DNA of 64,000 nt, from contig NZ_QMED01000020.1 of NCBI RefSeq assembly GCF_003286125.1, forward strand, positions 29,626 to 93,625, written 5' to 3'. How positions within the stretch are numbered: position 1 is the stretch's first letter; each line of letters begins with the position of its first letter. A model generated the notes under the pieces. The model saw nothing but the letters and a program-made list of their open reading frames with translations. It did no database searches and was not told the DNA's origin. The DNA is from Algibacillus agarilyticus. Lineage in GTDB: Bacteria; Pseudomonadota; Gammaproteobacteria; Enterobacterales; Alteromonadaceae. The position numbers were made by a program, and so were the translations under genes. Below, piece by piece: positions 1 through 7,745 of this stretch.

Positions 1-818
1 GCTTATTTGTTCTTTATTTGATTGTAGGTATTGTTGTACCGGCAATGGAGCGTGTAGAGATCCCGAGAGAGATCAAGGAACAAATCCCCGCTCAGTTAGC
101 AAAAATAATGATTGAAGAGAAAAAGATAGAAAAAGAAAAACCAAAGCCTGTAGAACCGGAAGATAAGCCAAAAGAAGATAAGGAACCTCCTAAAACGAAA
201 CGAGAAGCCGCGCGTGAAAAAGCCCAAACATCTGGTTTAGCCGCAATGAAAGATGAACTGTTTTCTATGCGGGATGCATTCAAAATGGAAGATGCACCCA
301 AAACGAAACTCAATAAAACAAAAAGTGTTGAGACAAAAGTTCAGCGTAAATTACTTTCAGCCAAGGCGAATACACAAAGTACAGGCATTAATGCCGCACA
401 AACAACTGATACCGTGGTCAGTGCCGAGCTAAGCACTAAACAAACACAGCAAGTTCGTTTATCTGAAGAAGAAGTTATTGCAGATGGTGATGCATTAGTG
501 TCAGATGATGAATACGCAAGTTTAGAAGGGCAGCGATCTGAGATGGGCGTACGTCGAACTATCGAATCAAATAAAGCGAGTTTGTATGCTTTATATAATC
601 GAGCGTTACGTAAAGACCCAACTTTGCAGGGTAAAGTGGTATTTGAAATTGAAATCCAACCAAATGGTTCTATTAGTCATGTTGCAATAACGTCGAGTGA
701 ATTAGGTGATGAGAAACTAGAACGTCGCTTACTTTTACGTTTAAAAGCCATTAATTTTGGTGCTGAAGACGTAGATGCAATGACAACTATTTGGGCAATT
801 GAATTTTTACCTAGTTAG
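1..818 (+). CDS. TonB/AgmX-type C-terminal domain protein, 5' end cut by window edge
   Basis: The reading frame is open to the first base, so the true start lies outside the window. The visible part begins with a hydrophobic stretch (LFVLYLIVGIVVP) that looks like a single membrane anchor. A Lys/Glu/Pro-rich segment follows (about 25 to 75 residues in), typical of a periplasm-spanning TonB or AgmX linker. The last 80 or so residues (GKVVFEIEIQPNGSISHV and onward) have the alpha/beta pattern of TonB_C or AgmX/PglI C-terminal domains. Such proteins are anchored in the inner membrane and contact outer-membrane or gliding/adventurous-motility-type machinery; which partner applies here cannot be told. 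No ExbB/ExbD genes are visible, but they could lie upstream of the window. The family call is moderate; the exact role is unknown. Confidence 0.6.
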   Translation, partial: LFVLYLIVGIVVPAMERVEIPREIKEQIPAQLAKIMIEEKKIEKEKPKPVEPEDKPKEDKEPPKTKREAAREKAQTSGLAAMKDELFSMRDAFKMEDAPKTKLNKTKSVETKVQRKLLSAKANTQSTGINAAQTTDTVVSAELSTKQTQQVRLSEEEVIADGDALVSDDEYASLEGQRSEMGVRRTIESNKASLYALYNRALRKDPTLQGKVVFEIEIQPNGSISHVAITSSELGDEKLERRLLLRLKAINFGAEDVDAMTTIWAIEFLPS

Positions 819-887
819 CCCTAGCCTTTCAACTATACTGAATTGATGCGCTGAGCTTGTTGTACTTGAAGTCATACCAATCTTCGT

Positions 888-1030
888 TATAGTCTTCTCG
901 CTCAGGTTTTATGGTTCATCATATGCTCATGGGGTCTCGAAGCTTGACGGCTTTGCTTACATGGATGTAAGTACTTCGGTTTCGTCTGGAACTAGAAACC
1001 TGCCCCTAAAACCCGATCGCTTTGACTATA
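888..1030 (+). repeat. MITE-like dispersed repeat, family 1, copy A (143 bp)
   Basis: The segment starts TATAGTCTTCTCGCTCAGG and ends CCCGATCGCTTTGACTATA. The two ends are imperfect inverted repeats (ATAGTC...GGTTTTAKGG) and both are bordered by TA. Close copies lie at 14946-15170, 24089-24217 (inverted) and 62784-62851 (inverted, interrupted). It fills most of the gap between the TonB-like gene and the next CDS. It has no coding capacity. The TA borders fit Tc/mariner or IS630-type mobilisation, which is inference. Confidence 0.8.
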
Positions 1031-1104
1031 GTATCTGATCACCTTAGTGAATTAAAAACGTGATCATGTATTAACGGAGTTTGGTGTAAACACCGGAGTA
1101 TAAA

Positions 1105-1662
1105 ATGAAAATAATGATATTTTTTTTATTAACGATAACGTGTGTTTTATTGCAAGCTCAGACTCATGAAACAAGTTATGTATTTGAAAAAAGTGAAAAG
1201 CTGATTGCCATGACGGCATTTCCAGAAGATCATTTTAAAGAATTAACGGATTTAGATACACTTAAACGCCAAGAAACTCGGCGTGTGAGACAATGGGTTG
1301 ATACTGAAAATGACAGCGGTACCGTTCGTTTGCGCGTTTTTCCGATAGAGAATAAACGGATCACAAATTATTTGACGGACGTTTCACGCTTTCAACAATA
1401 TACATGTGCTCAACATGATCAAGAAATATTAAGCCAAACGGATGCTGAACTTAGCTTGTTTACCCAGTGTATTATGGCTTTTGACCAAGAAATTAATACG
1501 TTACACAAGGTTTTAGAGGGGCGATACGCGTTGTATATTTTTGAGCGAATTTTTAATAAAAATATGCAGCCTGAGCAGTTAGAACTTTGGCATCAGTTTT
1601 TACGTCGACTTGAAATTTGTAATAATAACATTGCGTACTGTCGTCAAATGCCTGGGTTGTAA
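1105..1662 (+). CDS. secreted protein of unknown function
   Basis: A 185-residue protein with an N-terminal signal peptide (MKIMIFFLLTITCVLLQA, cleavage probably near LQAQ). The start ATG is preceded by a GGAG ribosome site about 8 bases upstream. The mature part is polar, with three spaced cysteines in the second half (YTCAQ, FTQCIM, LEICNN) plus one close to the C-terminus (AYCRQ), so periplasmic disulfides are possible. I do not recognise a family. It stands alone between a dispersed repeat and the downstream minus-strand binding-protein gene, and no operon is evident. Confidence 0.65.
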   Translation: MKIMIFFLLTITCVLLQAQTHETSYVFEKSEKLIAMTAFPEDHFKELTDLDTLKRQETRRVRQWVDTENDSGTVRLRVFPIENKRITNYLTDVSRFQQYTCAQHDQEILSQTDAELSLFTQCIMAFDQEINTLHKVLEGRYALYIFERIFNKNMQPEQLELWHQFLRRLEICNNNIAYCRQMPGL

Positions 1663-1940
1663 CCCGTATTATTGATTATTTTTATTGGCAGTTATTTATA
1701 GTCATTTATATTTTTTAAGCACGATGAGATAACACTCTGTCTATTTAGTTATCAATTATTCCCATCCACATCACTTACTGCTCACGTTAGCATTTAAATA
1801 AACTCGGTAACGGCATTATAAAACTTAATTTACAGAAAGCTAAGAGAGACAAGCTAAGCAATACAACAATGCTTGCCCACAACACCCGTTAATTAATAAG
1901 TTAATAAAATAACAATATATGATTATTAGTTACTTAGCAT

Positions 1941-1968
1941 AAAAAAAGCCGCTTCATAAAGAAGCGGC
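1941..1968 (-). terminator. rho-independent terminator of the binding-protein gene
   Basis: GCCGCTTC and GAAGCGGC form an 8-bp perfect stem with a 5-base loop. On the minus strand it is followed by a run of seven T. It lies about 60 bases past the stop of the gene at 2031-2900. The rest of the gap 1663-2030 shows nothing else I can name. Confidence 0.8.
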
Positions 1969-2030
1969 CAAACATCTGCACACACAACAGATGAACACAC
2001 AACACAGTGTAAGGGTCGAACATGAAATGG

Positions 2031-2900
2031 TTACAGTAATTTAGGGTCTAATATATATTGCTCATAACTATCATCAATTTGGCTGATCATCGGGTTTTTA
2101 TATTTAAATATTTTTCGATCTTTTAAATTAGCAAACGCCATTTTCTCGGCATAGAACGACTTCCATAAGTCAAATAACTCACCGGATTCATAAGCCGCCA
2201 CAAGACCTGATTGTATTCGGTTAGCGGCAGGTAAATTGCTAGGATGAGTAAAGAAAAATTTTGGTAATGGGTAATAAATACAAATTTCTCTGTCGTAATC
2301 TAAGCCTTCTACATACTTAAACTGATCCCAAGCACTTTTTAATTCAGATGAGCCAACAGGAAACATGTCTGCACGATTATTAGCTGCCATATAAAATAAT
2401 CCTTCTATATTACGACCAAATACGACATTAAAGCCTTGAGATTTTAATATATCGCCATCAAGCCAACCTCGACCTTGGATCATGGTTAAATTGGTGGCTT
2501 GTTGTTTCGTATTTATTTGTCTGATTTTCGCCTTAGATTCTTTTGAGATTAAACCGAGTCGGTAGCCAATGGCGCCTAATTCAACAGGAAACTCAATGCC
2601 TTTTAACGATTCCATTATTTCGTTAGAAACTGAATCTTTATAAACCAGGTTTTTATATTCATTATTCTCCGCTTCCATTCTAAGGCGCGTAAAAGTAGGT
2701 AATACAGAGCCTGGTCTTATATCTAAACGATAGTTGCCATGGGTATCAATTGTCTTATCAAGCGCTAATTTTAATACTTTATATTCGTATAAATCGGTGG
2801 GATCGCCTGGTGCACCAGTTGCAAAAGTAATCACTGTTTTAGCGACAGTTGAGTATGCAACCGTTAATAAAAATAAGAACGTAATGTATTTCATTTTCAT
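2031..2900 (-). CDS. periplasmic solute-binding (family 3-like) protein
   Basis: A 289-residue protein with a clear signal peptide (cleavage after YSTVA). The overall pattern resembles bacterial extracellular solute-binding family 3 proteins, about 260 residues after the signal. It has no lipobox. No permease or ATPase genes accompany it, so it may act as a sensor or orphan binding protein rather than part of an ABC importer. It is divergent from the GntR gene, and an operator-like palindrome (2945-2956) lies 45 bases upstream of its start, so it probably belongs to the same regulon. The ligand is unknown; a galactan-derived sugar or acid is a guess from context. A solo family-3 domain fold is moderately supported; no residue-level motif is decisive. 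Confidence 0.6.
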   Translation of the reverse strand: MKMKYITFLFLLTVAYSTVAKTVITFATGAPGDPTDLYEYKVLKLALDKTIDTHGNYRLDIRPGSVLPTFTRLRMEAENNEYKNLVYKDSVSNEIMESLKGIEFPVELGAIGYRLGLISKESKAKIRQINTKQQATNLTMIQGRGWLDGDILKSQGFNVVFGRNIEGLFYMAANNRADMFPVGSSELKSAWDQFKYVEGLDYDREICIYYPLPKFFFTHPSNLPAANRIQSGLVAAYESGELFDLWKSFYAEKMAFANLKDRKIFKYKNPMISQIDDSYEQYILDPKLL

Positions 2901-2944
2901 TTTGTATTCCTAGAACCGACTTTGTAACTAAAATGTTATTGTAT

Positions 2945-2956
2945 ATTGTCTACAAT
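2945..2956. promoter_or_regulatory. candidate GntR operator upstream of the binding-protein gene
   Basis: ATTGTCTACAAT, extendable to ATATTGTCTACAATAT, is a palindrome of the form ATTGT-NN-ACAAT. It is 45 bases upstream of the minus-strand start at 2900. The same pattern recurs at 3068, 3100, 3120, 3815, 3937, 12308, 31643 and 53713. Confidence 0.65.
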
Positions 2957-3067
2957 ATCAAGTGGTGAATGTAAAATATATATAACTAATATCTAAGTAC
3001 CTGAATTGTAGGACAAAAATATATTAAGTGGATTTATTTTTATAAATATTAGTCATGATCTTGATTT

Positions 3068-3079
3068 ATTGACTACAAT
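3068..3079. promoter_or_regulatory. candidate GntR operator, degenerate
   Basis: ATTGACTACAAT differs by one arm position from the ATTGT-NN-ACAAT pattern. It sits between the divergent binding-protein and GntR genes and could serve either. Confidence 0.5.
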
Positions 3080-3099
3080 TGTAAATATTATTCTTGTAT

Positions 3100-3131
3100 A
3101 TTGTTAACATTATATCTATATTGTTAACAAT
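3100..3131. promoter_or_regulatory. tandem GntR operators at the regulator's own promoter
   Basis: Two palindromes, ATTGTTAACATT (3100-3111) and perfect ATTGTTAACAAT (3120-3131), have centres exactly 20 bases apart, about two helical turns. They end 26 bases before the proposed GntR start at 3157. This is a typical layout for autorepression and argues against any longer reading of the gene. Confidence 0.75.
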
Positions 3132-3156
3132 GTTGTGGAATATTGAGGTGAAAAAC

Positions 3157-3765
3157 ATGAAGAAAATGACACCTATTTTGACGGTCAGGGATCAGATCGC
3201 TGAGCAAATAAGGTTAGATATTATAAGTGGCGAGCTTGCGCCTACTTCTAAATTAAACGAGCAAGATTTAGCCACTCGATTTGGTGTTTCTAGAGGCCCC
3301 ATACGAGATGTTTTACTGCAATTAACAAAAGAGGGTTTGCTCTCGTCCAAGAGTAATTGCGGGGTTACGGTCAGTAATGCGCTAGATCCAGAGTTACAAA
3401 TATTAATGTCTAGCTTAAGAGAAAAAATAGAAATACATGCAGTTAGAAAATTAAAAAATAAATTATCTGACGATGATATTAATGAATTGAACAATATTCT
3501 GTTGGATTTAGAGCTCGCTTTTGAAAAAGAAGACTTTATAGGTGTAACGCAAAAAGATGTCGAGTTTCATCGCTATTTAATTTCGGCCGCTGGAGGAGAA
3601 CAGTTGGTCAATATCTGGTATCCAATCATGTTAAGGCTGAGATTAAATTACGACCGAATAGCGCATGGTCAGGAGTGTGTTGACGAACATAAAGTGATTG
3701 TTGACAGTTTAGCGGCCGGAAATATAAGTCAGGCAGTAACAGGTTTAAAAGAAAATATTCGCTAA
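3157..3765 (+). CDS. GntR family transcriptional regulator (FCD/FadR subfamily)
   Basis: About 202 residues. The N-terminal winged helix-turn-helix (residues 7-72) shows the family signature: VRDQIAEQIRLDIISGELAP, then LNEQDLATRFGVSRGPIRDVL. The C-terminal half is an all-helical FCD ligand domain with the spaced D/H pattern (VEFHRYL, DEHKVIVDSL). I chose ATG 3157 because GAGGTG precedes it by 7 bases; an upstream in-frame start at 3094 would place the operators inside the coding region. FCD members usually sense sugar acids or other carboxylates. Here the neighbours (agarases, receptor, KDG kinase) point to an intermediate of galactan or anhydrogalactose breakdown as inducer. It is probably the repressor acting on the ATTGTTAACAAT sites in this window (inference). 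Confidence 0.88.
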   Translation: MKKMTPILTVRDQIAEQIRLDIISGELAPTSKLNEQDLATRFGVSRGPIRDVLLQLTKEGLLSSKSNCGVTVSNALDPELQILMSSLREKIEIHAVRKLKNKLSDDDINELNNILLDLELAFEKEDFIGVTQKDVEFHRYLISAAGGEQLVNIWYPIMLRLRLNYDRIAHGQECVDEHKVIVDSLAAGNISQAVTGLKENIR

Positions 3766-3814
3766 AAAGTTAACAAAGAGTGTTTATGTAAAAAAAAAGT
3801 TAAATAAACAGCTC

Positions 3815-3826
3815 ATTGTTAACAAT
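3815..3826. promoter_or_regulatory. GntR operator upstream of the TonB-dependent receptor
   Basis: A perfect ATTGTTAACAAT. It sits 7 bases before a candidate -35 (TTGACA, 3833-3838), which has a weak -10 (GATATT, 3856-3861) after a 17-base spacer. A bound dimer here would abut RNA polymerase. Confidence 0.7.
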
Positions 3827-3832
3827 ATACTA

Positions 3833-3861
3833 TTGACATACATAAAGTGAAGTGCGATATT
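3833..3861 (+). promoter_or_regulatory. candidate sigma-70 promoter of the receptor operon
   Basis: TTGACA at 3833-3838, a 17-base spacer and GATATT at 3856-3861. The -35 is perfect and the -10 matches 4 of 6. It lies between the two operators at 3815 and 3937. Confidence 0.45.
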
Positions 3862-3936
3862 TAACTCAAGTTCTAGTTTGAACTTAATAAAAATAATAAA
3901 TAAGTTATTTACATCATAATAAACAACCAATCGAAG

Positions 3937-3948
3937 ATTGTTAACAAT
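3937..3948. promoter_or_regulatory. GntR operator, downstream copy, before the receptor gene
   Basis: A perfect ATTGTTAACAAT core in the 16-base palindrome AGATTGTTAACAATCT (3935-3950), 41 bases before the receptor start. Paired with the site at 3815, it could support looping or roadblock repression. Confidence 0.7.
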
Positions 3949-3988
3949 CTAAATTGAGTCTAAATAAATCTCTGAGGAGACAATTAAC

Positions 3989-6900
3989 ATGTCAATTACA
4001 CGTAATACGTTTAAATTGAGTTCCCTTTCTTTAGCGGTATTAGCTAGCTTAAATATGTCAGCTTATGCGGCAGACGAAGCTAATGCTGAAGATGAAGTCG
4101 AAGTCATTGAAGTACAAGGTTTCCGTGGTAGCTTAATTAAATCTATCAATGATAAAAAGTTTGCTGGTAACATCGTTGATACCATCAATGCAGAAGACGT
4201 AGGTAAAACAACAGACCAAAATATTGCCGATGCCTTGGGTCGAGTAACGGGTGTGTCAATTGTTAGTCGTGATGGTGAAGGTTCGCAAATTACCGTTCGT
4301 GGGGCATCAGCAAATCAAAATAACATTTCATTAAATGGTCAACAACTTTCGTCAACTGACTTTAACCAAGCGGTTGATTTGAGTTCATTCTCTGCAGATA
4401 TTCTATCTAAATTAGAAGTTGTAAAATCACCAAGTGCTGATCACGAAGAAGGTTCTTTAGGCGCAAATGTAAACTTAGTAACCACTAAGCCTTTAGATAT
4501 TCAAAATGAAGTTATAACCGGTACACTACAAGGCCGTTATAATGACTTCTCTGAAAAATCAAATTATAAATTACAATTCTCAGGCACTAAAAAATTCTTA
4601 GATGAAACATTAGGTGTTGCTTTAACAGTTTATGATGAAACCAATGCCTATCGTAAAGATCAATATCGAGTAGGTGGCTTTGAAGAATCAGACATCATAA
4701 GAGTTGCTAAAGATTTAGATGGCAATGTTATTTCTAATTTTCGTGCCATCCAACAGCAAAGTATTAACTTTATTTCTAACACCAATACGAGTGACCGTCA
4801 TGGTGGTTCTTTAGGTTTACAATTTATACCTAATGATGATTCAGAAGTTATGTATAATCTTACTTACAGCAAACAAACTCAAGAACGTAACTATGATCAG
4901 GTTACCGCACGTTTTGCTGGCCAAAATAACTTTGTTGAAGGTATTGATCCTAAAATACCAAGCAGAGAAGGTGTGGCGACATTAACTGACCCGCAAGAAG
5001 ATTGGTTTACTGTTGATACTGATACCCATACGTTAGTAAAACGTTTACAACGTTTTGGTGCCGGTGATATCACAAATTCAGTAGGCGGTTCTGAAAACAC
5101 AAACTTAAGCTCTAGTTTAAACTTAAAATATGCCTTTACTGATACCTTTAGAATGGAAGCACAGTTAGGTATATCAGCCAGCCAATCTGAAAGCTTACCT
5201 AGCTTATTCGCTAACCTGCAAAACTATAACCAATCACCGGCTGCTTTATTACACGATGCGGGCTCAGATATTCAAGAAGTGGGTTATGACTGTACGACAG
5301 GCTCATCAAACTGCCAAATGGTTACCGGTACAGCCTTTATTGGTTTAGGTGATCATGGGGCTGAATGGACAGATGCAGATGGGACATTCCACCCAGCTTG
5401 GGAAGATAATACTAACGTATTAACCGGTTTTAACCCTCGCGATAACGAAAGTTTCCATTTAGGTTCTATTTCTCAAAAAGATACGACAGTAGAAGATACG
5501 ATTAAATCAGCACAAGTCGATTTCGATTTTGATTTAGATGCATTAGGTATTACGACTATTGAGTTTGGTGGCAAAATCACTAGTCGTAGTAAGTTAGTCG
5601 ATGATCAAAACTACACCTTTAGCTCAATCGTACAAAGCGAAGCGATTATTGCTGAAAATGGTGAGCAAATTGGACGTCCTGCAGGCCCATTAACGCAAAT
5701 TAGAGCATCAGCCGTTCTTGATGAATCAGGGCAAGAATACGATGACTTTATGCAATCATTAGGTTATAGCGAATCTTATGCAACGTCACAAATTACCACA
5801 ATTGATGTTTGGAAAGCACTCGATTTAGTTCAAGGTGACGGTCGATTACAACGTGATATTGATAACAGTGAATCTCGTGATGCTGATATCGATACCCAAG
5901 CGTTATATTTAAAAGCTAACTTCTCATTATTTGACGATCGTTTAACCGGTGATATCGGTATGCGTTATGTTAAAACTGAAGTCGCTACAAATGGTTATTC
6001 GGGTGGTACTTGGCATGATTTCCCTGGTAACTCAGATGAATCAGAGTTTGATTGGTTAAGCTTACGTGATTTACGTGATACCAGTTTACCGGCTTGTCCT
6101 CAACCTAACTGGAGCGATCCAACTGATCGTCAAGCATATGAGCAAAAATTCAACCGTATAGATGGTACAGGTTGGGATACGTCAGCAGGCCCAGATCCAT
6201 CAACTTGGTCTCGTATCGAGATGTTCGATCCAAATGGCGATGGTGTTCAAGATGCCTGTCATGATCCAGAATATGCAGCATGGGCTGATGCACAAAAAGC
6301 AGGTACTGAATTTGCTGGTTTACCTGGCTTTGCAGGCCCAGGTTGGGTCAGTTTGTGGCGTTATGCTGATGTGAGCACCAGTAGAAACCATGGTTGGAAC
6401 GCCGACTTAACTACACCTAATGTTACTTGGGACGGTCAAGGTACACAATGGTCTAATTACACGGTTAGCGACCAAGTGAATAAAGCGACTTCTGCTTTTG
6501 CCACATCAGGTACACATGAATATTCAAATTTATTACCTAGCTTGAATTTAAACTATGCATTTTCAGATGAATTAATTGGTCGTTTTGCAATTTCAAAAAC
6601 CATGACACGACCAGAAATTGAAGATATCCGTTCAGGTTTCAGCGTTAACGAATTATGGAAAACATACTGGGGGGGGGGTAACCGTATAAATGTTGCGCCT
6701 GGTGATCTTGATATGTTTAATACAAAACTTGAACCGTTAGAATCGAATAACTTAGATTTATCTGTTGAATGGTATTTCAATGAGCTGTCGATGATTAGTG
6801 TGGCTGTATTCTCTAAAGATATGAGTAATTTCGTTGATACTGAATCAGTGCAAAGTTATGTAAGCGATATGCGTTATATCGAAGGCACATTTGATGCAGA

Positions 6901-7681
6901 TACGTTATTAAAACCAGATACAGGCGATGCGGCTTCAAACTATGGTTTAGACGGTTGTATGCCAGTGCGTACCACAACGGATTTAGGTTTTGGTGCCGGA
7001 GATCCATTGCTTGTATCGGAAGATTATCGCGACTTATGTCACATATTTAATGTAAATAAAGTAATTAATGGTCAATCTGCAAAAATTAAAGGTATTGAGT
7101 TAGGCTATCAACAAACCTATGATTTCTTGCCAGGCTTCTTAAGTGGTTTAGGTTTAGTGGCAAACTATACCTATCAAGATAGTGAGTATGGTAGCCAAGA
7201 ATCTACGTTAGTTGCGGGTGAATTTTTACCTACATTCCCAGTTGCTGATACACCAGAGCATTCATATAACGCAAGTTTATATTGGGAACAAGAAGGTCAT
7301 CAAGTTCGCTTAAGTTATCGCGGGTCGACTGATTCGTTAGTTGGCATGGATTGGGATACCGGTTTACGCGGTCGTACTTGGAACCAAGGTACACTTTGGA
7401 ACGAAGGTCGAGATACGCTTGATTTATCAGCTAACTATCAACTTAATGATAACGTGAGTTTCTCATTCCAAGTTAATAACCTAACAAATGAAGATTACAG
7501 AATGTATTACACCAGTCGTACGTTGAGTGTTGTACCGGTAGCCAATGCAGATAACACAGGTTATGACTACGTGGATTTAGTTGAAGGTAACCCATTAGAA
7601 GGTGAAGCAACGAAATCACGTACTTACAACAACTACAAAGTGGGTACAAATTACCGTCTTGGTGTTCGCGTAAACTTCTAA
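3989..7681 (+). CDS. TonB-dependent outer-membrane receptor, polysaccharide-utilisation type
   Basis: 1230 residues, long for a TonB-dependent receptor but usual for the large CarB/sugar-type receptors of Alteromonadales. The signal peptide ends near SAYA. A TonB-box-like EVIEVQGFRGSL follows, and then the plug (residues about 45-170) with ADALGRVTGVSIVSRDGEG and VRGASANQNNISLNGQQ. The rest is a 22-strand barrel ending in the aromatic C-terminus RLGVRVNF. AGGAG stands 8 bases before the ATG. It is followed 65 bases later by a surface-type lipoprotein gene, probably in one operon. Two perfect operators precede it. The likely substrate is neoagaro-oligosaccharides, inferred from the agarases nearby. 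A G10 run at codons for YWGGGN is a possible slippage site. Confidence 0.93.
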   Translation: MSITRNTFKLSSLSLAVLASLNMSAYAADEANAEDEVEVIEVQGFRGSLIKSINDKKFAGNIVDTINAEDVGKTTDQNIADALGRVTGVSIVSRDGEGSQITVRGASANQNNISLNGQQLSSTDFNQAVDLSSFSADILSKLEVVKSPSADHEEGSLGANVNLVTTKPLDIQNEVITGTLQGRYNDFSEKSNYKLQFSGTKKFLDETLGVALTVYDETNAYRKDQYRVGGFEESDIIRVAKDLDGNVISNFRAIQQQSINFISNTNTSDRHGGSLGLQFIPNDDSEVMYNLTYSKQTQERNYDQVTARFAGQNNFVEGIDPKIPSREGVATLTDPQEDWFTVDTDTHTLVKRLQRFGAGDITNSVGGSENTNLSSSLNLKYAFTDTFRMEAQLGISASQSESLPSLFANLQNYNQSPAALLHDAGSDIQEVGYDCTTGSSNCQMVTGTAFIGLGDHGAEWTDADGTFHPAWEDNTNVLTGFNPRDNESFHLGSISQKDTTVEDTIKSAQVDFDFDLDALGITTIEFGGKITSRSKLVDDQNYTFSSIVQSEAIIAENGEQIGRPAGPLTQIRASAVLDESGQEYDDFMQSLGYSESYATSQITTIDVWKALDLVQGDGRLQRDIDNSESRDADIDTQALYLKANFSLFDDRLTGDIGMRYVKTEVATNGYSGGTWHDFPGNSDESEFDWLSLRDLRDTSLPACPQPNWSDPTDRQAYEQKFNRIDGTGWDTSAGPDPSTWSRIEMFDPNGDGVQDACHDPEYAAWADAQKAGTEFAGLPGFAGPGWVSLWRYADVSTSRNHGWNADLTTPNVTWDGQGTQWSNYTVSDQVNKATSAFATSGTHEYSNLLPSLNLNYAFSDELIGRFAISKTMTRPEIEDIRSGFSVNELWKTYWGGGNRINVAPGDLDMFNTKLEPLESNNLDLSVEWYFNELSMISVAVFSKDMSNFVDTESVQSYVSDMRYIEGTFDADTLLKPDTGDAASNYGLDGCMPVRTTTDLGFGAGDPLLVSEDYRDLCHIFNVNKVINGQSAKIKGIELGYQQTYDFLPGFLSGLGLVANYTYQDSEYGSQESTLVAGEFLPTFPVADTPEHSYNASLYWEQEGHQVRLSYRGSTDSLVGMDWDTGLRGRTWNQGTLWNEGRDTLDLSANYQLNDNVSFSFQVNNLTNEDYRMYYTSRTLSVVPVANADNTGYDYVDLVEGNPLEGEATKSRTYNNYKVGTNYRLGVRVNF
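6669..6678 (+). repeat. G10 homopolymer inside the receptor coding region
   Basis: Ten consecutive G encode part of Y-W-G-G-G-N in the barrel. The frame continues intact to the stop at 7681 with ten G. A gain or loss of one G would truncate the receptor at about residue 895. Confidence 0.9.
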
Positions 7682-7745
7682 GCAATTATTGAGTGGGTAC
7701 GAAATATATTTCGTACCTCAACTAACGAATTATTGGTGTAAACAT

